Of a stretch of 64,000 nucleotides of DNA, positions 44,607 through 54,991 are shown one piece after another. Within the stretch, counting starts at the first letter, position 1. Each line of letters opens with the position of its first letter. The DNA is from an uncultured Parabacteroides sp. (lineage in GTDB: Bacteria > Bacteroidota > Bacteroidia > Bacteroidales > Tannerellaceae), in contig NZ_CANTZW010000001.1 in assembly GCF_947855115.1 (NCBI RefSeq), positions 1 to 64,000 on the forward strand. Reading direction: 5' to 3'. Under the pieces are notes generated by a model. That model saw only the letters and a list, made by a program, of their open reading frames with translations. It was not told the origin of the DNA and searched no databases. A program made the translations under genes and the position numbers.

Positions 44607-45953
44607 CTATAGATAACGGACTTCCTTGCCTCTCACGGCATCATTCACCTCGCCGTCGCCATAGGCCAGCTCGCCATTCACAAAAGTCTTCCATACGCCA
44701 TGATGGAAGGTATAGCCCTCGAAAGGAGACCAACCGCATTTGTACAAGATATTCTCTTTCGATACCGTCCAAGCCCGCTCCGGATCGATCAATACGATAT
44801 CCGCGTAGTATCCGGGACGGATGTATCCTCTCCTATCAATATGGAACAAGTCTGCCGGCATATGCGCCATCTTCTCGACCACCTTCTCGTAGGTGAAACG
44901 GCCCTCCATCGCCAATTCTAACATAACGATCAAGGAATGCTGGATAAGCGGACCTCCGGAAGCCGCCTTCAGGCAAGAGCCTTGCTTCTCCTCCGGCAGA
45001 TGCGGGGCATGGTCGGTAGCTACGATATCGATCGTATCGTTATTGACCGCCTCACGCAGCGCCGCCCGGTCCTCGATCGTCTTGATAGCGGGGTTCCACT
45101 TGATGCGGTTGCCGAATTGGGCGTAATCACCGTCGTGAAACCATAGATGGTGCACGCAGACCTCGCCGGTTATCTTTTTCTCGCTCAAGGGAATATTATT
45201 ACTGAGCAACGACAATTCTTTCTCCGTGGAGAGATGCAGGATATGCAAACGGGAATTTAGGCGGGCAGCCAACTCGACCGCCTCGGCCGAGCATTGGTAG
45301 CAGGCCTCCTCGCTACGGATCTTGCTATGGAAAGAGATGTCCAGATCCTCGCCATACAGGTTCGTGTAATACTGGATATTACGCCGGATCACCTCCTCTT
45401 TCTCCGCGTGGATGGCGATCAGCATACCGGCCTCGCCGAAGATGCGTTCCAGGGTGTCTTTCTTGTCTACCAGCATATTCCCCGTAGACGAGCCGAGGAA
45501 CAGTTTCAGCCCCGGCACACGGCTACGGTCCAGCTTGCGTATCTCGTCCATATTATCGTTCGTACCACCGAAGAAGAAGGAGTAATTCGCACGGGAGACC
45601 TCGGCGGCACGGTTGAGTTTCCATTCCAGATCGGCGATCGTCGTGGTCTGTGGCTTCGTGTTCGGCATATCCATGAAGGTCGTCACGCCACCGGCCACGG
45701 CCGCACGGCTCTCGGTCCCGATATCTCCCTTATGGGTAAGCCCGGGGTCCCGGAAATGCACCTGATCGTCGATAACGCCCGGGATCAGCCATTTCCCCGT
45801 AGCGTCGATCACTTGGTTCGCCCCGGCACGCACGTCCCCGGGAACCTCTCCCTCGAACACCGCCGCTATCTTATCCCCCTCCACCAACACCGAGCCGACA
45901 AAAGAACGGCCCTCGTTGATGATTCTCGGATTTTGGATTAATATTTTATTCAT
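44607..45953 (-). CDS. pyrC: Dihydroorotase (class I, PyrC-type)
   Basis: 448 residues. Amidohydrolase fold with [11 protein letters not shown] around residues 61-71; the usual HxH is DQVH here, with Q in place of the first histidine. [12 protein letters not shown] follows, then [13 protein letters not shown] and the DHAPH motif. The enzyme cyclises carbamoyl aspartate in pyrimidine synthesis. It lies 34 bases after the DPM-like gene in the same transcript. A QxH start appears in Bacteroidetes members, as I recall, so it is probably active. Allantoinase or dihydropyrimidinase is less likely. Confidence 0.88.
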   Translation of the reverse strand: MNKILIQNPRIINEGRSFVGSVLVEGDKIAAVFEGEVPGDVRAGANQVIDATGKWLIPGVIDDQVHFRDPGLTHKGDIGTESRAAVAGGVTTFMDMPNTKPQTTTIADLEWKLNRAAEVSRANYSFFFGGTNDNMDEIRKLDRSRVPGLKLFLGSSTGNMLVDKKDTLERIFGEAGMLIAIHAEKEEVIRRNIQYYTNLYGEDLDISFHSKIRSEEACYQCSAEAVELAARLNSRLHILHLSTEKELSLLSNNIPLSEKKITGEVCVHHLWFHDGDYAQFGNRIKWNPAIKTIEDRAALREAVNNDTIDIVATDHAPHLPEEKQGSCLKAASGGPLIQHSLIVMLELAMEGRFTYEKVVEKMAHMPADLFHIDRRGYIRPGYYADIVLIDPERAWTVSKENILYKCGWSPFEGYTFHHGVWKTFVNGELAYGDGEVNDAVRGKEVRYL

Positions 45954-45987
45954 CTTTCTTATTCTTTGAAATTGTCAAACTCTGTTC

Positions 45988-46740
45988 TTATAGGATATGG
46001 CTCGCATGTTTCTTCGGATACTTCCTGAAGAAACTCCACCATTTCAGTTGAAGGACGCCGAATAAGGCTTCCCCGAATATAGAAGAGTTCATCTTGGAGA
46101 CGCCCAAGGCACGGTTGATAAAGATGATCGGCACCTCCACGAGCTTGAAGCCGCATTTATAAGCCGTAAACTTCATCTCTACCTGAAAGGCGTATCCCTT
46201 GAAATGAACACGGTCCAGATCGATCGTCTCCAGCACCTCACGACGGTAGCATTTGAAGCCCGCCGTCGTATCCTGTATCTTCATACCCGTGACGATACGG
46301 ACATACACCGAGGCGAAATAAGACATCAGCACACGGCCCAGCGGCCAGTTCACCACATTCACCCCGTTACAATACCTCGACCCGATGGCCACGTCTGCTC
46401 CTTGCCCGGTACAAGCGGCGTACAGTTTCGGCAGGTCATTGGGGTTATGGCTGAAATCGGCGTCCATCTCGAAAATAAAATCATATTTATGCTCGATAGC
46501 CCATTTAAAACCACGGATATAAGCGGTACCCAGTCCCAGCTTCCCCTTACGCTCCACGATAAACAGACGCTCCGGGAACTCTTTCTGCAAGCCCTTCACG
46601 ATAGCCGCCGTCCCATCCGGAGAGCCATCATCGATCACCAGGATATGAAACGCTTTCTCCAGCCCAAACACGGCACGAATGATATTCTCAATATTCTCCT
46701 TCTCGTTGTATGTAGGAATAATGACGATACTGTCTGACAT
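45988..46740 (-). CDS. Polyprenyl-phosphate glycosyltransferase (DPM1-like)
   Basis: 250 residues, GT2 fold without membrane helices: SIVIIPTYNEKENIENII, ILVIDDGSPDGTAAIV, FIFEMDADFSHNPNDLP with DAD metal site, IGSRYCNG, and FKCYRREVLETI. Sequence pattern matches dolichol-phosphate mannose synthase, which moves mannose from GDP-mannose to polyprenyl phosphate. Bacterial members supply mannose or glucose for lipid-linked glycans. It starts the pyrC transcript and lies divergent from mfd. Exact sugar unproven. Confidence 0.85.
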   Translation of the reverse strand: MSDSIVIIPTYNEKENIENIIRAVFGLEKAFHILVIDDGSPDGTAAIVKGLQKEFPERLFIVERKGKLGLGTAYIRGFKWAIEHKYDFIFEMDADFSHNPNDLPKLYAACTGQGADVAIGSRYCNGVNVVNWPLGRVLMSYFASVYVRIVTGMKIQDTTAGFKCYRREVLETIDLDRVHFKGYAFQVEMKFTAYKCGFKLVEVPIIFINRALGVSKMNSSIFGEALFGVLQLKWWSFFRKYPKKHASHIL

Positions 46741-46848
46741 AATCTTTAATTAATTATTGGGACGAAGGTACATATTTTAATTGATTTAGGAGAACACGGC
46801 TTATTTTTTTATACAAAAAGGTTACCTTCGCGGAAACAAGATATCGCT

Positions 46849-49800
46849 TTGGAAGTACAAGAATTATTGAAACTATATGCCGCTCACCCGCAGGTGACGG
46901 CGCTGGACACCCTACTGAAAAACGATACGTCCCGCAATATATTCCTAAAGGGACTGAACGGCTCGGGTCCGGCGATGACGATCGCCTCTCTTTTCACGAA
47001 AGGAAGGGGAAGCTATGTGTGTGTGTTGAACGACCAAGAGGAAGCCGGTTATTTCTATCATGACCTGATGCAGCTTACCGCCAACGATGAGGTATACTTC
47101 TTCCCGTCCGCTTACCGGAGGGCCATCAAGTACGGGCATGTCGATCCGGCGAACGAGATCCTGCGTACCGAGGTGCTCAGCCGGTTGCAAGACCCGGACG
47201 CTTCCTTCGTGATCGTCACGTATCCGGACGCCTTGGCAGAACGGGTCGTGGCCCGTGAGGTATTGAAGGAGAATACCTTGAAGATCAGCGTGGGCGAGAA
47301 GCTGGATAATATGTTTGTCTCCGACGTGCTGGACGAGTATGGCTTCGAGCAGGTCGATTATGTATATGAGCCGGGGCAATACGCCCTCCGGGGCAGTATC
47401 CTCGACGTTTTCTCCTTCTCCTACGAGTTTCCCTACCGCATCGACTTTTTCGGCGACGAGGTGGAGACCATCCGTACGTTCGACGTGGAGACGCAACTCA
47501 GCAAGGAGAAACTAGACAGCATCTATATCGTCCCGGAGATGAGCAAGAGCGCCAAGGACAGCACATCCCTGTTAGGCTCCCTACCCCGGAACACCTGTAT
47601 AGCGGCGAGAGATCTCGCATGGTGCAAGGAGCGTATCGGAAGCGTATGGAACGACGATCCGGTGGTTGCCGACGAGGAATCCTTCGCCGATATCGACCAG
47701 ATGCGGAAGAAATTAGTCCAGGCGGACGACTTTCTTCGGGAGATCCTGGATTTCCGTCGTATTCATTTCGGGGCACGGCCGATGGGGACGGCAGACGCTA
47801 CCATCCATTTCTCCACGCAAACACAGCCGATCTATCATAAAAATTTCGACCGGGTGAGCGAGTCGTTCCATAAATACCTCGACGAGGGCTATGCGTTATA
47901 CATATTGAGCGACCAAGAGAAACAAGCCAACCGTATCCGGATGATTTTCGAGGACCGGGACGACAATATCCCTTTCACCGCCGTGAACCGCACGATACAC
48001 GAGGGATTCGCCGACGATACGCTACGCATCTGCTTTTTCACCGACCATCAATTGTTCGACCGTTTCCATAAGTTCAACCTGAAGAGCGATAAGGCACGAA
48101 GCGGAAAGATCACCCTTTCGCTCAAGGAACTGAACCAATTCTCGCAAGGGGATTATATCGTACATATCGATCATGGCGTAGGACAGTTCGGAGGCTTGGT
48201 ACGCACCGAGGTGAACGGTAAGATGCAAGAGGCCATCAAATTGATTTATCAGAATAACGATATCATCTTCGTCAGCATCCATTCCTTGCATAAATTATCG
48301 AAATACAAGGGGAAAGAGAGCGGCGAGCCGCCTAAGTTGAGCAAGCTCGGCACGGGCGCTTGGGAGAAGATGAAGGAACGTACCAAGGCGAAGGTGAAGG
48401 ATATCGCCCGAGACTTGATCCTCCTTTATTCCAAACGCAAGCAGGAGACGGGGTTTGCCTACTCCCCCGACAGTTTCATGCAGCACGAGCTGGAAGCCAG
48501 CTTCATCTACGAGGACACGCCGGACCAGATGAAGGCGACCGCCGAGGTCAAGGTGGATATGGAAAGTACCCGTCCGATGGACCGGTTGATTTGTGGAGAC
48601 GTTGGTTTCGGAAAGACCGAGGTTGCCATCCGAGCGGCATTCAAGGCGGTATCGGACAACAAGCAGGTGGCCGTGTTGGTACCCACTACCGTACTGGCTT
48701 TCCAGCATTACCAGACGTTTTGCGAGCGTTTGAAGAATTTCCCTTGCAAGATCGATTACGTCAGCCGTGCCCGTACGGCCGCACAAATCAAGGCTACGTT
48801 GAAAGAGCTGAAAGAGGGCGAGGTGAATATCCTGATCGGCACGCACCGGATTGTCGGCAAGGACGTGCGCTTCAAGGATCTGGGCTTGCTTATCATCGAC
48901 GAGGAACAGAAGTTCGGGGTGTCCACGAAAGAGAAACTCCGGCAACTGAAAGTGAACGTAGACACCTTGACAATGACGGCCACCCCGATCCCCCGTACCT
49001 TGCAGTTCTCCCTGATGGGAGCCCGAGACCTTTCCAGCATCACCACGCCTCCCCCCAACCGCTATCCCGTGCAGACGGAGGTAGAGCGTTTCAATCCCGA
49101 TATCATCCGGGAAGCGATCAATTTCGAGATGAGCCGGAACGGGCAGGTATTCTTCATCAACAACCGTATCCAGAATATTTACGAGATGGAGGCCTTGGTA
49201 CGGCGGGAAGTCCCCGACGCGCGGGTAGCCGTGGGGCACGGGCAGATGGAGCCGGAGAAGCTGGAGAAGATCATCCTCGATTTCGTGAATTATGAATACG
49301 ACGTATTGATCGCCACCAGCATCGTGGAGAGCGGTATCGACGTACCCAACGCCAATACGATCATCATCAATAACGCCCAGCAATTCGGGCTCAGCGATCT
49401 CCATCAGCTACGCGGACGGGTAGGACGAAGCAACCGGAAAGCCTTCTGCTACCTCCTCTCCCCACCCCTCAGCTCGCTGACGCAGGAGGCACGGCGCAGG
49501 TTACAGGCGATCGAGAACTTCTCCGAGCTGGGTAGCGGCATCCATATCGCCATGCAAGACCTCGACATCCGGGGAGCCGGGAATATGCTGGGCGCCGAGC
49601 AGAGCGGTTTCATCGCCGACTTGGGCTATGAGACCTACCAGAAGATCTTGGAGGAGGCGGTAGACGAGTTGAAGAGCGAGGAATTCGCCGACCTTTACGC
49701 CGTGGGCGACGAAGGGCACCGGGATACGGGTAGCGAGTACGTCCGGGAGACGTATATCGAGAGTGATCTGGAATTGATGTTCCCACCCACCTACATCCCC

Positions 49801-50202
49801 AACGACTCGGAACGTATCTCCCTATACCGGGAGCTGGATAATATGGAGGAGGAACGTGATATCCTCGCCTTCACGGAACGCCTGAAAGACCGCTTCGGCA
49901 AGGTACCGAAGGAGGGTAAGGAGTTGATCCGGATCGTACGCCTCCGTCGTATGGCCAAGAAACTGGGTATGGAGAAGGTGATCTTGAAGAAAGGGCAGAT
50001 GAGCCTCTTCTTGGTGAATAACCCGGATAGCCCGTATTACCAGAGCGAGGCGTTCGGCAAGCTGCTAGGTTTCATCCAGAAGCATCCCCGCGAATGCAAC
50101 CTCCGTGAGCAGAACGGCAAACGGAGTATCGTGATCAAGAACGTCCCCACGGTGGAAGCGGCATGCGGCTACCTGCAAGAGATGGAAAAAATAAACTCAT
50201 AA
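46849..50202 (+). CDS. mfd: Transcription-repair coupling factor (Mfd)
   Basis: 1117 residues with an unusual TTG start at 46849 (sequence ELLKLYAAHPQV matches relatives from the first codons). Order: UvrB-like module (1-350), RNA polymerase-interacting CarD-like domain (about 430, GDYIVHIDHGVGQFGG), SF2 helicase with Walker A near 583-590 (GDVGFGKTEVA) and DEEQ near 684, helicase C (FINNRIQNIYEME), and the C-terminal TRCF domain. It removes stalled RNA polymerase and recruits UvrA. A weak -7-like TACCTTCG lies 19 bases before the start. Length is normal. Confidence 0.95.
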   Translation: MEVQELLKLYAAHPQVTALDTLLKNDTSRNIFLKGLNGSGPAMTIASLFTKGRGSYVCVLNDQEEAGYFYHDLMQLTANDEVYFFPSAYRRAIKYGHVDPANEILRTEVLSRLQDPDASFVIVTYPDALAERVVAREVLKENTLKISVGEKLDNMFVSDVLDEYGFEQVDYVYEPGQYALRGSILDVFSFSYEFPYRIDFFGDEVETIRTFDVETQLSKEKLDSIYIVPEMSKSAKDSTSLLGSLPRNTCIAARDLAWCKERIGSVWNDDPVVADEESFADIDQMRKKLVQADDFLREILDFRRIHFGARPMGTADATIHFSTQTQPIYHKNFDRVSESFHKYLDEGYALYILSDQEKQANRIRMIFEDRDDNIPFTAVNRTIHEGFADDTLRICFFTDHQLFDRFHKFNLKSDKARSGKITLSLKELNQFSQGDYIVHIDHGVGQFGGLVRTEVNGKMQEAIKLIYQNNDIIFVSIHSLHKLSKYKGKESGEPPKLSKLGTGAWEKMKERTKAKVKDIARDLILLYSKRKQETGFAYSPDSFMQHELEASFIYEDTPDQMKATAEVKVDMESTRPMDRLICGDVGFGKTEVAIRAAFKAVSDNKQVAVLVPTTVLAFQHYQTFCERLKNFPCKIDYVSRARTAAQIKATLKELKEGEVNILIGTHRIVGKDVRFKDLGLLIIDEEQKFGVSTKEKLRQLKVNVDTLTMTATPIPRTLQFSLMGARDLSSITTPPPNRYPVQTEVERFNPDIIREAINFEMSRNGQVFFINNRIQNIYEMEALVRREVPDARVAVGHGQMEPEKLEKIILDFVNYEYDVLIATSIVESGIDVPNANTIIINNAQQFGLSDLHQLRGRVGRSNRKAFCYLLSPPLSSLTQEARRRLQAIENFSELGSGIHIAMQDLDIRGAGNMLGAEQSGFIADLGYETYQKILEEAVDELKSEEFADLYAVGDEGHRDTGSEYVRETYIESDLELMFPPTYIPNDSERISLYRELDNMEEERDILAFTERLKDRFGKVPKEGKELIRIVRLRRMAKKLGMEKVILKKGQMSLFLVNNPDSPYYQSEAFGKLLGFIQKHPRECNLREQNGKRSIVIKNVPTVEAACGYLQEMEKINS

Positions 50203-50273
50203 GAGAGTGCGTCAAATCGAATAGACCAGACGCAGACAACACAGAACACATCCTCCTACAAATACGAAAAGAT

Positions 50274-52175
50274 ATGGAAAAGAAAACGATTATAGACCTT
50301 TTTGAGAGTTCAGTCAAGCGCTTCCCCGGTAATCCCTTCTTATGGGAGAAGACGGGCAAGCGGTTCGAGCCGACCACTTACTCCGAGGTTCGAGACCTCG
50401 TCTATGAGGAAGGCGCCGGCCTCGTATCATTGGGTGTACGGAAAGGGGATAATATGGCCTTGCTGAGCGAGGGCCGCAACGCATGGATCATCGGAGAGCT
50501 GGCCATGTTTTACGCCGGGGCCACCAATGTACCCCTATCTATCAAGCTGGAGGAGGCGAACGACCTCTTATTCCGTCTCGTCCACGCCGACGTGAAATAT
50601 ATCATGGTATCCGGACAGCAACTCGGGAAGATACGGGCGATCAGGGATAAACTACCCGCCGTACGGAAAATCATCGTACTCGACGAGCAAGCGGAATACC
50701 AAGACCGTGAGATACCGTTGTCCGAGATACACCGGATGGGAAAAATCTACCTGGGTATCCATCCGCTAGAGGAGTTCTTGGCGATCGGGCAATCGCTGGG
50801 CAACAACGATTACGCCACCATCACCTACACCTCCGGCACGACCGCCGATCCGAAAGGCGTGATCCTTACCCACCGTAACTATACGGCGAACGTGGAGCAA
50901 GCGCTCACCTGCGTGGACATAGACGATACGTGGCGTACGTTGGTGATCCTCCCGCTGGACCACTGCTTCGCCCACGTGGTAGGATTCTACATCTTCATGT
51001 CGAAGGGAGCCTCGGTAGCTACCGTACAGGTAGGGCGTACCGGTATGGAGACCTTGAAGAATATCCCTATTAACATAAAAGAGTTCAAGCCGTACCTGAT
51101 ACTGAGCGTACCGGCCTTGGCGAAGAACTTCAAGAAGAATATCGAGCAGGGTATCCGTGCGCAAGGGAAGAACGTCACCCGCCTTTTCAACCTAGCCTTA
51201 CGGATCGGTTATATCTATAACGGGGATAGCGATAAGGAGGAAGGAAAAGGCTTCCGTATCCTCTTGAAGCCACTGGTACGTTTGTTCGACAAGCTATTGT
51301 TCACGAAAGTCCGAGAGAACTTCGGGGGCGAGCTGAAGTTCTTTATCGGAGGAGGTGCCTTGCTGGATAAGGACCTGCAACGGTTCTTCTACGCCTTGGG
51401 AATCCCGATGTATCAGGGATACGGGCTGAGCGAGGCGACACCGATCATCTCGACCAACGGCCCCCGCCGCCATACCTTCGGCAGTAGCGGCGTATTGGTG
51501 CAGCCCCTCGACCTGAAGATCTGCGACATGGACGGCAACGTACTTCCTCCGGGAGAGAAAGGCGAGATCGTCATCCGGGGAGAGAACGTGATGGCCGGCT
51601 ATTGGAAAAACCCCGCGTCGACGGCCGATACCGTGAAGGAAGGCTGGCTGTACACCGGGGATATGGGATATATGCGTGACGGGCTTCTTTATGTGCTGGG
51701 TCGTTTCAAGAGCCTGCTGATCGGAAGCGACGGGGAGAAATACAGTCCGGAAGGTATAGAGGAAGCCTTGGTAGAGCATTCCTCTTGCATCGACCAGTTG
51801 ATCCTGTATAACAACCAGAGTCCGTACACGACCGCCCTGCTGGTTCCTGCCAAGGAGCGGTTACGGAAACATCTGGCCTATCAAAACCTGGACCTCTCGA
51901 GCGACCAAGGCCGGGAAGAGGCCATCCGTATCATCCAGCGCCAGATCGACCGTTTCCGCAAGGGAGGCGACCTGTCTAGTATGTTCCCGGATCGTTGGTT
52001 GCCGACAACCTTCGCCATCCTCCCCGAGCCTTTCACCGAGCAAAACGGCATGGTAAACAGCACCATGAAGATCGTACGGGGGAAGGTGGAGAAAGCCTAC
52101 GCCGACCGTATCGCCCAGCTCTATACCCCCGAAGGAAAGAACCCGCTGAACAAGTGGAACAAGGAGGCGTTGTAG
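50274..52175 (+). CDS. Long-chain fatty acid-CoA ligase (AMP-forming)
   Basis: 633 residues from the ATG at 50274; earlier in-frame codons overlap mfd and lack homology. ANL fold: AMP motif TYTSGTTADPKG (about 184-195), YQGYGLSEATPI, GWLYTGDMGY (about 456) and the late GRFKSLLIGSDGEKYSPEGIE hinge. It activates fatty acids with ATP and CoA. Its own TAG stop is formed by the left end of the palindromic repeat at 52169, so the final residue count may be set by that insertion. Operon with mfd is possible but a 71-base gap exists. Confidence 0.9.
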   Translation: MEKKTIIDLFESSVKRFPGNPFLWEKTGKRFEPTTYSEVRDLVYEEGAGLVSLGVRKGDNMALLSEGRNAWIIGELAMFYAGATNVPLSIKLEEANDLLFRLVHADVKYIMVSGQQLGKIRAIRDKLPAVRKIIVLDEQAEYQDREIPLSEIHRMGKIYLGIHPLEEFLAIGQSLGNNDYATITYTSGTTADPKGVILTHRNYTANVEQALTCVDIDDTWRTLVILPLDHCFAHVVGFYIFMSKGASVATVQVGRTGMETLKNIPINIKEFKPYLILSVPALAKNFKKNIEQGIRAQGKNVTRLFNLALRIGYIYNGDSDKEEGKGFRILLKPLVRLFDKLLFTKVRENFGGELKFFIGGGALLDKDLQRFFYALGIPMYQGYGLSEATPIISTNGPRRHTFGSSGVLVQPLDLKICDMDGNVLPPGEKGEIVIRGENVMAGYWKNPASTADTVKEGWLYTGDMGYMRDGLLYVLGRFKSLLIGSDGEKYSPEGIEEALVEHSSCIDQLILYNNQSPYTTALLVPAKERLRKHLAYQNLDLSSDQGREEAIRIIQRQIDRFRKGGDLSSMFPDRWLPTTFAILPEPFTEQNGMVNSTMKIVRGKVEKAYADRIAQLYTPEGKNPLNKWNKEAL

Positions 52176-52267
52176 AGACGCGGCGTGCCGCGTCTCATCC
52201 CCTTTAAACGGCAACTTAAAAATGCGATCAGACGGTATTGAGACGCGGCACGCCGCGTCTCTACAAC
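52169..52267. repeat. Palindromic dispersed element, copy 1
   Basis: 99 bases bounded by a perfect GTTGTAGAGACG / CGTCTCTACAAC terminal inverted repeat. Each end forms a hairpin (arms GAGACGCGGC and GCCGCGTCTC). The centre (about 52205-52235) includes GGCAACTTAAA and ATCAG-CGGT, matching copy 2 at 58084 in reverse. It resembles REP/BIME or MITE elements. The left end supplies the stop codon of the ligase gene. Confidence 0.75.
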
Positions 52268-52321
52268 TGGGGATTAATGATTATTAATAGCCTCTCTTTC
52301 CTTCCTCCCGCGAAAAAAGCA

Positions 52322-52329
52322 TACCTTTG
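52322..52329 (+). promoter_or_regulatory. -7 box TACCTTTG before the DUF5686 gene
   Basis: A perfect TAnnTTTG box 39 bases before the ATG at 52369. The distance is usual for a leader. No clear -33 was found. Confidence 0.5.
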
Positions 52330-52368
52330 CCTGTTGTATTATCCGTGAAGGAATAACGAGACATTTAC

Positions 52369-54957
52369 ATGGTAAGATCTATTCGCTATATCACTTTGCT
52401 AGTCCTGTTACAATTCGTGACTGGCATTTCTATCCTATACGCTCAAAGCATAACTTCTGCATCAGGAATCGTAAGAGACTCGGTCAGCGGGGAACCCCTA
52501 TCCTACGTATCCGTCATGTTCGAGAACTCGACGATCGGGACGATGACCGATGACGACGGGGCTTTCAGCCTCCAGAACGACAAAGGGCTCACCAAACTGG
52601 TCGTATCCTCGCTTGGATACGACAATAAGGTCGTAAGCCTAAAGGCCGGGCAGAAGAACAACGCCCTCAACGTGCTCCTCCGGCCTACCTCGTTCGAGAT
52701 AGCCGAGGTAGTTGTCAAGCCTAAGCGTGAGAAATATTCCCGCAAGGATAATCCCGCCGTGGAGCTGATCAAGAAAGTCATAGAGCATAAGGACGATAAT
52801 CGTATCGAGGCGAAAGACGAATACCAAAGCGAGGTGTACGAGAAGCTCAGCATGTCGCTGGACGACTTCAACCCCAATCTCGAGAAGAATAAGTTCCTGA
52901 AGAAATTCAAATTCATCAAGAACTACCTAGACACCTCGGAATTCAACGGAAAACCAATTTTGACGATCTCCGTCCGCGAGACAATCTCCGATCAATACTA
53001 CCGCAAACATCCTAAGTCAGAGAAGACGATCACCAAGGCTAAACGCCAACAAGGTATTGACAAGACCTTGGATGATGGTGGCGCCATCACCTCCAACCTG
53101 GAGGAAATATTCAAGGGTGTAAACATCTTCGACAACAATATCAATATCTTGTTGAACCGCTTCGTAAGCCCGTTATCCTCTACGCTAGCAGTCTCCTATT
53201 ACAAGTATTATATCATGGATACGGTAGACGTGGCCGGAGACCGGTGCGTAGACCTCGCTTTCGTACCCGTAAACAGTCAGAGCTACGGATTCACGGGACG
53301 TTTGTACATCACCCTGGATGGCAACTATGCCGTCAAGAAATTCCTCTTGAACACCCCGGCGAACATCAACCTCAATTGGGTGGACAAACTCCGGATCGAG
53401 CAAGAATTCAAGCGTATGCCGGATAGTACCTGGGTGCTCGCCAACGAGAATACTTATGTCAATTTCTATATCGTAAAAGGGGCTCAACAGCTCTATGCCC
53501 ACCAGTTAAGGAATTTCGACAAGTATCAATTCGACGTGCAGAACGCCGACTCGATCTTCGGTCTTCTTGGTCCGATCCACGAGCTTCCGGAAGCGACCGC
53601 CCAAACCGACACATTCTGGATAAACAACCGCCACGTCCCCTTGAAAGAGAAAGAAAGCGCATTGGATGACTTGTTGGCACAACTCCGCAAGGTACCGGCC
53701 TTCAACGTAATTATCAAGACCGCCGAGATATTAATCACCGGTTATATCCCGACCACGGCAGACAAGGAGAAGAGCAAGTTCGATTTCGGCCCGATGAACA
53801 CCACTTTCAGCGCCAATCATCTGGAGGGCTTCCGCATGCGTGTGGGAGGTATGACAACAGCGAACCTAAACCCGCATTGGTTCGCCAGCGGCTATCTGGC
53901 CTATGGCGTAAATGACCGCAAGTTGAAATATAACGCGAAATTGACGTATAGCATAGACAAGAAGAAATATCACGAGGGAGAAAGCCCGGTAAATAATATC
54001 TCCGCTATCCAGGAATACGACGTATATACACCTGGTCAAGATTTCCTTTTTACCAGCAAGGATAATATGTTCGTAGCATGGAAAGTGGGCGAGCCTGTCA
54101 CCATGATGCAATACATCCGTAAGACCATGCTCCAATACCAGAAGGAATGGCTGAATGGCTTGACCTTTACCACTTGGGCACGCAACGAGAACAACGAGGC
54201 AGCCGGAACGCTCCGCTACGACCGTTACAACGCCGACGGAACATTGACGAACCTGAAGAGTTTCACCAATACCGAGCTAGGGGCCCAGCTTCGTTTCGCC
54301 CCGGGCGAGCGTGCCTATAACGGACGGGAAGGTAAAAACTCGCTTTTCAACCTCTCGAAAGACGCTCCCGTATTCAAGCTCTCCCATCAGATGGGTTTGA
54401 AGAACGTGTTGGGGGGCGATTTCAACTACAACCATACGGAACTCAGCGCCGAGAAACGGATCTGGCTCTCTTCCTTCGGGCATATCGATGCCTTGGTGAC
54501 GGCGGGCAAGGTATGGGACAAGGTTCCTTTCCCCTTGCTCATCATGCCGAATACCAACCAATCCATCACCATCCAGCCGCAAGCCTTCAATATGATGCGT
54601 GCGTTGGAGTTCGTTAGCGACCAGTATGTCTCGTTCTACTTCACGTATTATATGAAGGGATGGATCTTAAACCGCATTCCGGGTGTGAAGTGGCTACGTT
54701 TGCGTGAGGTGATATCGTTCAGCGGTTTCTACGGAGGACTGACCGATAAGAATAACCCGGCCTTGGACCCGACGGGGTTGTACCGCTTCCCCGAGGGAAC
54801 CTCGCCGATGGGCCGTACGCCTTACCTAGAGGCCAGTGTCGGTCTGGAAAACATCTTCAAGATACTACGAATTGATTATTACCGCCGGTTGACGTATCTG
54901 GATCAACCGAATATCAAGAAGGGGGGCGTACGTATAGCGTTGCGGTTCTCCTTTTGA
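52369..54957 (+). CDS. DUF5686 outer-membrane protein with carboxypeptidase-like N-domain
   Basis: 862 residues. Signal peptide (1-25, ILYAQS), a CarboxypepD_reg-like domain at about 30-115 (ASGIVRDSVSGEPLSYVSV, TDDDGAFSL), then a long DUF5686 region of beta strands to the end, closing with RRLTYLDQPNIKKGGVRIALRFSF, which fits an outer-membrane barrel with terminal aromatic residue. Family function is unknown; related proteins are common in Bacteroidetes and resemble surface assembly or receptor proteins. It has its own promoter. Confidence 0.82.
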   Translation: MVRSIRYITLLVLLQFVTGISILYAQSITSASGIVRDSVSGEPLSYVSVMFENSTIGTMTDDDGAFSLQNDKGLTKLVVSSLGYDNKVVSLKAGQKNNALNVLLRPTSFEIAEVVVKPKREKYSRKDNPAVELIKKVIEHKDDNRIEAKDEYQSEVYEKLSMSLDDFNPNLEKNKFLKKFKFIKNYLDTSEFNGKPILTISVRETISDQYYRKHPKSEKTITKAKRQQGIDKTLDDGGAITSNLEEIFKGVNIFDNNINILLNRFVSPLSSTLAVSYYKYYIMDTVDVAGDRCVDLAFVPVNSQSYGFTGRLYITLDGNYAVKKFLLNTPANINLNWVDKLRIEQEFKRMPDSTWVLANENTYVNFYIVKGAQQLYAHQLRNFDKYQFDVQNADSIFGLLGPIHELPEATAQTDTFWINNRHVPLKEKESALDDLLAQLRKVPAFNVIIKTAEILITGYIPTTADKEKSKFDFGPMNTTFSANHLEGFRMRVGGMTTANLNPHWFASGYLAYGVNDRKLKYNAKLTYSIDKKKYHEGESPVNNISAIQEYDVYTPGQDFLFTSKDNMFVAWKVGEPVTMMQYIRKTMLQYQKEWLNGLTFTTWARNENNEAAGTLRYDRYNADGTLTNLKSFTNTELGAQLRFAPGERAYNGREGKNSLFNLSKDAPVFKLSHQMGLKNVLGGDFNYNHTELSAEKRIWLSSFGHIDALVTAGKVWDKVPFPLLIMPNTNQSITIQPQAFNMMRALEFVSDQYVSFYFTYYMKGWILNRIPGVKWLRLREVISFSGFYGGLTDKNNPALDPTGLYRFPEGTSPMGRTPYLEASVGLENIFKILRIDYYRRLTYLDQPNIKKGGVRIALRFSF

Positions 54958-54991
54958 GAATTAAAATCGTGAATTGAAAATTGAAAATTAA

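Noticed and set aside
48295..49404. Long antisense frame inside mfd
   Set aside because: The plus-strand frame is a clear Mfd with all motifs; the antisense frame has no recognisable family and reflects codon bias.
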